The position numbers and the translations under genes are program-made. DNA of 64,000 nucleotides from Bog-756 sp963824645 (GTDB taxonomy: Bacteria > Actinomycetota > Acidimicrobiia > Acidimicrobiales > RAAP-2): contig CAWGQC010000005.1 in NCBI GenBank assembly GCA_963824645.1, positions 186,001-250,000 on the forward strand. The letters are read 5' to 3'. Shown piece by piece: positions 59,034 to 64,000 of the stretch; positions within the stretch are counted from its first letter, which is position 1; every line of letters begins with the position of its first letter. Below the pieces are notes generated by a model that had not been told where the DNA came from, did not search any database, and was given only the letters and a program-made list of their open reading frames with translations.

Positions 59034-60074
59034 ATGGCCGTAGTGCGGCGGGCCACCGCTCCGGGGCGGGTCAATCTCATCGGGGACCACACCGACTACA
59101 ACCAGGGGCTGGCCCTTCCCATGGCCATCGACCTCGGGGTGACGGTGACCCTGACTGCGACGACCCGGTCGGACCTCCTGGTCACCTCCGACTCCTTTGC
59201 CGACGCGGCCACCATTGCGCTGGACCTGCCCCCCGGTGGCGACACCATCACCGCTTTGTCCCCACCTTGGGCCCGCCTGGTGGGAGCGATGGTGGCGCTG
59301 GCCCGACCCGAAACCGGCGGACGTCTCCACATCGAGTCGAATCTGCCCATCGGATCGGGGCTTTCATCCAGCGCCGCCCTGTGTGTGGCCCTGGCCGACG
59401 TACTGGGCGTCACCGGACCGGCATGGATGCTGGCCGGTCTGTGCCAGCAGGCGGAGCATCTCACCGGTCCCCCGGTCGGAGCCATGGATCCCTTGGTGGC
59501 CGCGGCCGGGCGGGAGGGCCAGGCTCTGCTCATCGACTTCGGGTCCTCGACCTTCCGGCATATCGACCTCCCCGGGGAGATGGACGTGGTGGTCATACAC
59601 TCCGGCCTCCACCGGAACCTGCCCACCTCGCTCTATGCCGCCAGGGTGGCCGAATGCGAAGCAGCGGCAGCCAAGATCGGACCGCTCGGGCTGGCCCAGC
59701 CCACCGATCTGGTCGGCCTCATCGATCCGGCATTGAGGGCCCGGGCCCGGCACGTGGTCACCGAGTGCCGACGGGTGCTGGAGTTTGTCAACGCCGTGGC
59801 CGCCGACGACCTGGCCACAGCCGGTTCGCTCATGATCGAGAGCCATCGGAGCCTGGCCCGCGACTACGAGGTCTCCACCCCGGAGCTCGACCGGCTGGTG
59901 GCGGAGCTATCGGGCCGCCCCGGTGTGTGGGGCGCCCGGATGACAGGGGCCGGATTCGGCGGGTGCGTGGTGGCCCTGACCCGACCGGGTGCCCTCCGCC
60001 TCGACGGGTGGCCGACCGGAGCCTGGCGGGTACGGCCCAGCGACGGGGCACTGGCCCCCAAAGAGGCGGGGTGA
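59034..60074 (+). CDS. galK: Galactokinase (GHMP kinase family)
   Basis: A 346-residue GHMP kinase. The galactokinase signature APGRVNLIGDHTDYNQGLAL lies at the very start, the phosphate-binding LPIGSGLSSSAALCVALADV around residue 105, and the C-terminal motif GARMTGAGFGGCVVALTRPG near 305. It phosphorylates galactose at C1 in the Leloir pathway; galT and galE are not in the window, so another sugar is possible. It is shorter than E. coli GalK mainly by lacking the N-terminal helix. ATG at 59034 has GGGGGA upstream. It diverges from the CoA-transferase gene. Confidence 0.85.
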   Translation: MAVVRRATAPGRVNLIGDHTDYNQGLALPMAIDLGVTVTLTATTRSDLLVTSDSFADAATIALDLPPGGDTITALSPPWARLVGAMVALARPETGGRLHIESNLPIGSGLSSSAALCVALADVLGVTGPAWMLAGLCQQAEHLTGPPVGAMDPLVAAAGREGQALLIDFGSSTFRHIDLPGEMDVVVIHSGLHRNLPTSLYAARVAECEAAAAKIGPLGLAQPTDLVGLIDPALRARARHVVTECRRVLEFVNAVAADDLATAGSLMIESHRSLARDYEVSTPELDRLVAELSGRPGVWGARMTGAGFGGCVVALTRPGALRLDGWPTGAWRVRPSDGALAPKEAG

Positions 60075-60142
60075 CCGGACCGCCATCATCTCTATGGCGG
60101 GGAAGACCACATCCGGCCCTGTCCGTTCCGGCGCCGGACCGG

Positions 60143-60637
60143 TCAGTCCCACCGCAAGGGAGGAGTGCCCGGCCGGAGCCGGCGGGTGATGACCCGCTGG
60201 AAGATCACCGGCTTACGCACGTCCTCGATCAGGCGGATTCGGCCACCGACCAGCACCAGTTCGATACGGCCGGCGCCGACCATGCGCCGGAGGAGCGATC
60301 GGACGACGACCACCTGGTCGATGTCGGCCAACCCGGTCGATAGATCTCGTCGCATCACTACCCCCCACTGTTCGACGACCCGGGCGTTGGTCATCAACAG
60401 ACGGGTGGTGCGCCAGCGCACGGCGCGGACAGCCAACCAGACACAGGGGACGGCGACCACCAGACCTTCGACCCAGTGCAGGGCGACCGAGGTGTGGGGA
60501 ATGGTCACATCGAGGACCACACCCACGCTGATGAGGATCAGGGCTGTGGCCAGGGGGCCGGCCAGAAACAGCCAGTGGGGCCTGATGTCGACCAGAACTT
60601 TCTCATCGGGGAGCAGCGTGAGCCGGCGGTCGGCCAA
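60143..60637 (-). CDS. Membrane-anchored PH-domain protein (DUF304/YdbS-like)
   Basis: A 164-residue protein. After a short N-terminal strand (LLPDEKVLVDIRPHWL) there are two membrane helices (FLAGPLATALILISVGVVLD and HWVEGLVVAVPCVWLAVRAV), then a bacterial PH-like domain RTTRLLMTNARVVEQWGVVM, STGLADIDQVVVVRSLLRRM. This is the DUF304/bPH2 topology. Function unknown. It reads from a TTG start, 5 bases after the ddl stop on the same strand, so it is likely in an operon with ddl and the Mur ligase. Confidence 0.8.
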   Translation of the reverse strand: MADRRLTLLPDEKVLVDIRPHWLFLAGPLATALILISVGVVLDVTIPHTSVALHWVEGLVVAVPCVWLAVRAVRWRTTRLLMTNARVVEQWGVVMRRDLSTGLADIDQVVVVRSLLRRMVGAGRIELVLVGGRIRLIEDVRKPVIFQRVITRRLRPGTPPLRWD

Positions 60638-60642
60638 ACGGT

Positions 60643-61773
60643 TCAGCCCAACTTGCCCGCGATCGAACCCGCCGACCGCAGAACGGTTCCGTCAGCGCCC
60701 ACCGCCGAGTAGGCGTGGGTCGGTCGTTGGCGGGCTTCGCTGAGAAGATCGGTGAGCAGCGTGGTGAACGGGAGGGTTGGGTTCACCCACAGGTACCGGG
60801 CCAGCGAGCCGGGGATGGTGTTGATCTCGTTGACCACGAAGCGAGTCCCGTCCGAAAGAAAATCGATGCGGGCCACACCCCTGACTCCGGCCACCTGGGC
60901 AATCATCTCCGCCGCCTCTCGCAGTCCCTTCTCCAATTCGGACGGGATCTGCGCCGGTAGCTCGCGGTTGGCCCCGGCCATGCCTTCGCCGGCCACGTAC
61001 TTGTCGCGATAGTCGAGGATGTCGGCCGCGCCGGTCGACCGGATGGGCCGCTCCACGGCGGAGAGCTCGAGCGTGGGCCAGGTGCGCACCCCTATCTGGA
61101 GGTCACTCATCTCCGGATGGTAGGGCTCGAGCACCGCTCCGAGACGCAGATGCGGATTGACTCCCAACCGGTCCAGAGCAGTGCCGAAGTCCTGGACCAC
61201 GTCGATACCGATGGACGACCCGCCGAAACGGGGCTTGAGGATGAACGGGCCATCGAAGAGCGGCGGGTCGGCCTCCCCCACCAGCGGCAACCGGGGCAGC
61301 GTGGGCAGCCCCGCTCCGGCCGCCACCCACCCGAAGGCCAGCTTGTCCATGCCCAGAGCGGCGCCGGCCACGGTCGGACCGGTGTAACGAATGCCGGCCA
61401 GGTCCAAGGCAGCCTGCAGGGTGCCGTCTTCGCCCGGCCCCCCGTGACAACAGACCAGGGCCACGTCGACGGCCAGGTCCCGCGACCGTCCGAGCCGGCC
61501 CCCGGGCTCCGAGAACCCCCCACCGGGAGCGGCCACGAATTGCAGTCGTTTGGCCCCACCCGGGACGCCCTCGACGAAGGACTCGGCCTCCAGGCCGGGG
61601 TCGACCTCGAACCAGTCGCCCGTCTTGGTCCAGAACAGGGCGCGGACGGTGACATCCGGCACCGTCGAGCCACCGCTACCGCCCCTCAGGCCCCGGGCCG
61701 CCTGCAGCCCGGTGAGCACGCTGACATCGTGCTCGGGAGAGGGGCCTCCGAAGATGACGGCGACGTCGGTCAC
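60643..61773 (-). CDS. ddl: D-alanine--D-alanine ligase
   Basis: Ddl joins two D-alanines for peptidoglycan. The 376-residue ATP-grasp protein has the start VAVIFGGPSPEHDVSVLTGL, the ATP-grasp loop FILKPRFGGSSIGIDVVQDF, YRDKYVAGEGMAGANRELPA, GVRGVARIDFLSDGTRFVVN and EINTIPGSLARYLWVNPTLP, all as expected for Ddl. GTG at 61773 is chosen because GAGGAG lies ten bases upstream. It lies downstream of the Mur ligase on the same strand, with a 77-base gap, so the two final steps of D-Ala-D-Ala addition are clustered. Confidence 0.95.
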   Translation of the reverse strand: MTDVAVIFGGPSPEHDVSVLTGLQAARGLRGGSGGSTVPDVTVRALFWTKTGDWFEVDPGLEAESFVEGVPGGAKRLQFVAAPGGGFSEPGGRLGRSRDLAVDVALVCCHGGPGEDGTLQAALDLAGIRYTGPTVAGAALGMDKLAFGWVAAGAGLPTLPRLPLVGEADPPLFDGPFILKPRFGGSSIGIDVVQDFGTALDRLGVNPHLRLGAVLEPYHPEMSDLQIGVRTWPTLELSAVERPIRSTGAADILDYRDKYVAGEGMAGANRELPAQIPSELEKGLREAAEMIAQVAGVRGVARIDFLSDGTRFVVNEINTIPGSLARYLWVNPTLPFTTLLTDLLSEARQRPTHAYSAVGADGTVLRSAGSIAGKLG

Positions 61774-61850
61774 GCTGGGCGGGCTCCTCGGATAAGGGGA
61801 CGGGGACGCAGGAACCACCGCTGGTCAGCACAGTGCGGTGGCTCAGTGGG

Positions 61851-63479
61851 TCAAGGGTAGTGGTCCGGCAGGTCGTTTTCGTACAGCACCGCGTCGCCCG
61901 AGGCCAGATGGGTGCGCACCCAGCCGACGGCATGCTGTCTGTCCGTGACCAGGGTGACCTCGGCCCCGGCTCGGTCGGCGGCCCGCGCCCCTGTCTGCAG
62001 AGCCCGCCGGTTGGTCCGTCCGACGATGACCAGGTCGGTGGCCACCGAGACGGCGGTCGAGGCGAACCGGCGGTTCTCCTCGAATTGGCGCGGCCCCAGC
62101 TCGACCATTCCCGGCGTCACCACCGCCAGTCGGCGCTCCCCGACCGACCCCCCCGGCTCACCGGTGGCGGCGACCAGTGCGCCCAGGGCGGCGGCGGCAC
62201 CGGCCGGGTTGGCGTTGTAAGTGTCATCCAGGATGACCACCCCCGACGGGGACACCATGGCAGCCAGTCGATGGTCCACTGGGGGAAGATCGTGCAACCG
62301 CTCGACGATGAGTGCCGGCTCGATGTCGAGAGCCAGAGCCACGGCCACCGTGCAGGCCAGGTTGGTGGGCTGCACGCCGTTGGGGACGGACAGCCCTTCA
62401 CCGGCCAACTCGCCGTCGACGAAGACCGACATGCAGGTCCGACCGCTGCTCCCCGGCGAGGCGACCACACAGACGTCGGCCGTGCGGTCGGTGGTCGAAC
62501 ATCGGTAGACCCGCTTCCCGGCGGCGACGGCGCCGTCGGCCAGAACGGCCAGGCGGGGGTCGTCGACCGGCAGGACCACCCGCTCGGCATGTTCGATGAT
62601 CTCGGCCTTGGCCGCCACGATCCGGTCCTCGGATCCGAACCGCTCGAGGTGGACGGGCCCGATGGCCGTGATCACGGCGATGTCCGGAGGGCACCAGCGG
62701 CACAGGTCGGCGATCTCCCCCGGCCCGTAGGTTCCCATCTCGGCCACGAAGACCTCCGTGCCTTCGCTCAGGTGCTCATTGACGGCCCGAGCCAATCCGG
62801 CCCGGTTGTTGAAACTGGCCGGGGTGGCCACGACCGAGCGGACCGATCCCACCACGTGGGCCACGTGGTTCTTGGTCGACGTCTTGCCGAAGGATCCGGT
62901 GATGGCCACGATGGTGGGATGGACCGCATCGAGGCGGTGCGAGGCGTCGTCGACGAAGTGGGCCGACGCCCGGCGCTCGAAGGGGGAGGCGACGGCGCAG
63001 GCTAGATCGACGAGGGACGGCACCGCTAGCGCCGCCACCACCGCCGCTACCGACGGAACGCCGAGGATGGCACCGACCACGACCACCGCCAATTCGAGCC
63101 CGGCCCACACTGCAGCCAGCGTCCGCAGGCGACGGGTCCAGGCCAGGGGCGATGTCCTTCCGCGCACGGAGAGTCCGATAGGGCCGGCGACCACCACGGC
63201 GGCGGTGAGGATCCCGACGACGGGGGACCACAACGATGCGACGGCGGCGGCCAGAGCGACCAGGGCACCGATCCGGTTGGGAACCGTCGACCGCCACCAG
63301 CGGAGGGCAAATCGCGACACTGATCCGGCCAGGTAGTGCTCCCTCTGGGCCACCCGCAACCAACGGAGCCCGGCAGGCACGCAGGCCGCCACACAACCGA
63401 CGACCGTGATCCACGCCACTCCGCTGTGCAGACGGGAGAGGTCGAGTGCGGTGGTGGCGAGGGTCCCCACTAGCCTCAC
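61851..63479 (-). CDS. MurF-like Mur ligase with N-terminal membrane domain
   Basis: A 542-residue protein. About residues 20-165 contain roughly five hydrophobic helices (for example WITVVGCVAACVPAGLRWL, IGALVALAAAVASLWSPVVG, LELAVVVVGAILGVPSVAAV). From about 190 it is a Mur ligase: P-loop IVAITGSFGKTSTKNHVAHV, FNNRAGLARAVNEHL, VFVAEMGTYGPGEIADLCRW, AAKAEIIEH, then the C-terminal domain ILDDTYNANPAGAAAALGAL and RRLAVVTPGMVELGPRQFEE. The Mur core resembles MurF, which adds D-Ala-D-Ala to UDP-MurNAc-tripeptide, and ddl is next door. The usual MurF N-terminal substrate domain is absent. It overlaps the upstream hydrolase by 4 bases. Confidence 0.85.
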   Translation of the reverse strand: MRLVGTLATTALDLSRLHSGVAWITVVGCVAACVPAGLRWLRVAQREHYLAGSVSRFALRWWRSTVPNRIGALVALAAAVASLWSPVVGILTAAVVVAGPIGLSVRGRTSPLAWTRRLRTLAAVWAGLELAVVVVGAILGVPSVAAVVAALAVPSLVDLACAVASPFERRASAHFVDDASHRLDAVHPTIVAITGSFGKTSTKNHVAHVVGSVRSVVATPASFNNRAGLARAVNEHLSEGTEVFVAEMGTYGPGEIADLCRWCPPDIAVITAIGPVHLERFGSEDRIVAAKAEIIEHAERVVLPVDDPRLAVLADGAVAAGKRVYRCSTTDRTADVCVVASPGSSGRTCMSVFVDGELAGEGLSVPNGVQPTNLACTVAVALALDIEPALIVERLHDLPPVDHRLAAMVSPSGVVILDDTYNANPAGAAAALGALVAATGEPGGSVGERRLAVVTPGMVELGPRQFEENRRFASTAVSVATDLVIVGRTNRRALQTGARAADRAGAEVTLVTDRQHAVGWVRTHLASGDAVLYENDLPDHYP

Positions 63480-64000
63480 GGACCGCCGGTCCGGGAGGCG
63501 TCATCTCCTCCGAGGATGGCGGTCAACAGCTGGTCCGGCGCCTCGGTGGGGACCAGATGTCCCACCCCGGGAAGCACGGTGAGGGAGGCCCGGGGCAATA
63601 CCCCCTGGGCCCGGACGGCCACCTCGAGCGGAACCTCGGTGTCCATCTCACCCCAGACCAGGTCGACGGGGCAGTCGATGGTCGCCATGGCCTCGGCGTA
63701 CTGTTCGCCCAAGGCGGCCACCAGCACGCCGCGCATCACACCCTGAGCCTCCCGATAATCACGGGACCCGTACCGATTGCGGGCTGCCTCCATCCGATCG
63801 GAACTGACCAGCCCGAGGGAGTGGAGCCGCCGGATCAGGCGGTAGGCAGAGGGCGGTCGGGATCGGCGGTGGCGGCGGTCGAGAAGGGGTACGCCGCACA
63901 GGACCATCCGCTCGATCCGATCCGGCACCAGCGCCTGGAGGCCGAGGGCCACCCGGCCTCCGAAGGAGTGGGCCACGATCACCACCCGCTCGGCCAGCAG
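63476..64000 (-). CDS. Alpha/beta-fold hydrolase, 5' end beyond the window
   Basis: The visible 174 codons are the C-terminal part of an alpha/beta hydrolase. The nucleophile elbow VVIVAHSFGGRVAL is at the window edge, followed by a cap region (HSLGLVSSDRMEAARNRYGS), the acid residue in PVDLVWGEMDTEVPLEVAVR and the catalytic His in LPGVGHLVPTEAPDQLLTA. So the Ser-Asp-His triad is present. Substrate unknown. Its stop overlaps the Mur ligase GTG start (GTGA), so it is the upstream gene of the ddl operon. The N-terminal strands and start codon lie beyond position 64000. Confidence 0.88.
   Translation of the reverse strand: MLAERVVIVAHSFGGRVALGLQALVPDRIERMVLCGVPLLDRRHRRSRPPSAYRLIRRLHSLGLVSSDRMEAARNRYGSRDYREAQGVMRGVLVAALGEQYAEAMATIDCPVDLVWGEMDTEVPLEVAVRAQGVLPRASLTVLPGVGHLVPTEAPDQLLTAILGGDDASRTGGP

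Noticed and set aside
61833..63005. A 390-codon plus-strand open frame opposite the Mur ligase
   Set aside because: Antisense shadow; the Mur P-loop and C-terminal motifs are on the minus strand.

Overview
The window is about 64 kb of GC-rich, densely packed actinobacterial chromosome. Three things point to Actinobacteria: a mycothiol-conjugate amidase-type enzyme, a DUF2469 gene beside rplS, and a long conserved gene string (dprA, comM, yraN, DUF2469, rplS, trmD, rimM, KH, rpsP, ffh, ftsY, smc, mutM, rnc, then rpmF, DUF177, DivIVA-like, coaD, rsmD, recG, fakA-like, rpmB, thiL, ddl) in roughly the order known from Mycobacterium. Missing steps in that string, a DUF222/HNH gene and a membrane-anchored Mur ligase make a lineage such as Acidimicrobiia plausible, but that placement is inference. 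No rRNA, tRNA or CRISPR array was seen.

Layout. 0-16 kb is mixed metabolism: a ChbG-like deacetylase, a membrane protein, an SCP2 protein, Mca, the four-gene PspA-PspAA-HtpX-PspAB envelope-stress cassette, pterin dehydratase, two cytochromes P450, fumarase and endonuclease IV. An IS3-family element (12759-14027) then splits a DUF222/HNH nuclease gene. A PPOX flavin/F420-type enzyme and a pilin-like protein follow. 16.8-33.4 kb is a minus-strand block for DNA uptake, ribosome and tRNA maturation, the SRP pathway, chromosome condensation, repair, RNase III and acyl carrier protein. 33.8-40.2 kb holds two circularly permuted ATP-grasp proteins, two alpha-E domains and a transglutaminase-like protein, a predicted peptide-ligation system. 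Then come a truncated haemoglobin, an acyl-CoA dehydrogenase, a sugar transporter and a patatin. 44.8-53.8 kb resumes the conserved string (plsX to thiL). 53.9-64 kb carries GTP-type PEP carboxykinase, an MFS protein, a stand-alone RAM domain, a CaiB-type CoA transferase, galactokinase, a PH-domain membrane protein, Ddl, a MurF-like ligase and a partial hydrolase.

Main observations. (1) Four housekeeping genes (rpsP, ftsY twice, smc, thiL) each read correctly only if one base is added, in four cases clearly and in the fifth probably at a mononucleotide run. This looks like systematic homopolymer under-calling rather than gene decay. (2) The IS3 element is bounded by 11-bp imperfect inverted repeats and a 4-bp CCGG duplication; removing it with one CCGG restores one uninterrupted nuclease frame of about 488 codons. 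(3) The second ATP-grasp paralogue has lost the Lys-Pro/Gly-rich nucleotide-binding segment kept by the first, suggesting an active/inactive pair. (4) The Mur ligase beside ddl has an N-terminal multi-helix membrane region in place of the usual MurF substrate domain.

How the genes work together. PspA, HtpX and partners guard the membrane. AcpP, PlsX and the FakA-like kinase connect fatty-acid supply to phospholipid synthesis. Ffh and FtsY target proteins to the membrane. Ddl and the Mur ligase make and attach D-Ala-D-Ala. DprA and ComM, with the pilin-like protein nearby, suggest DNA-uptake capacity.
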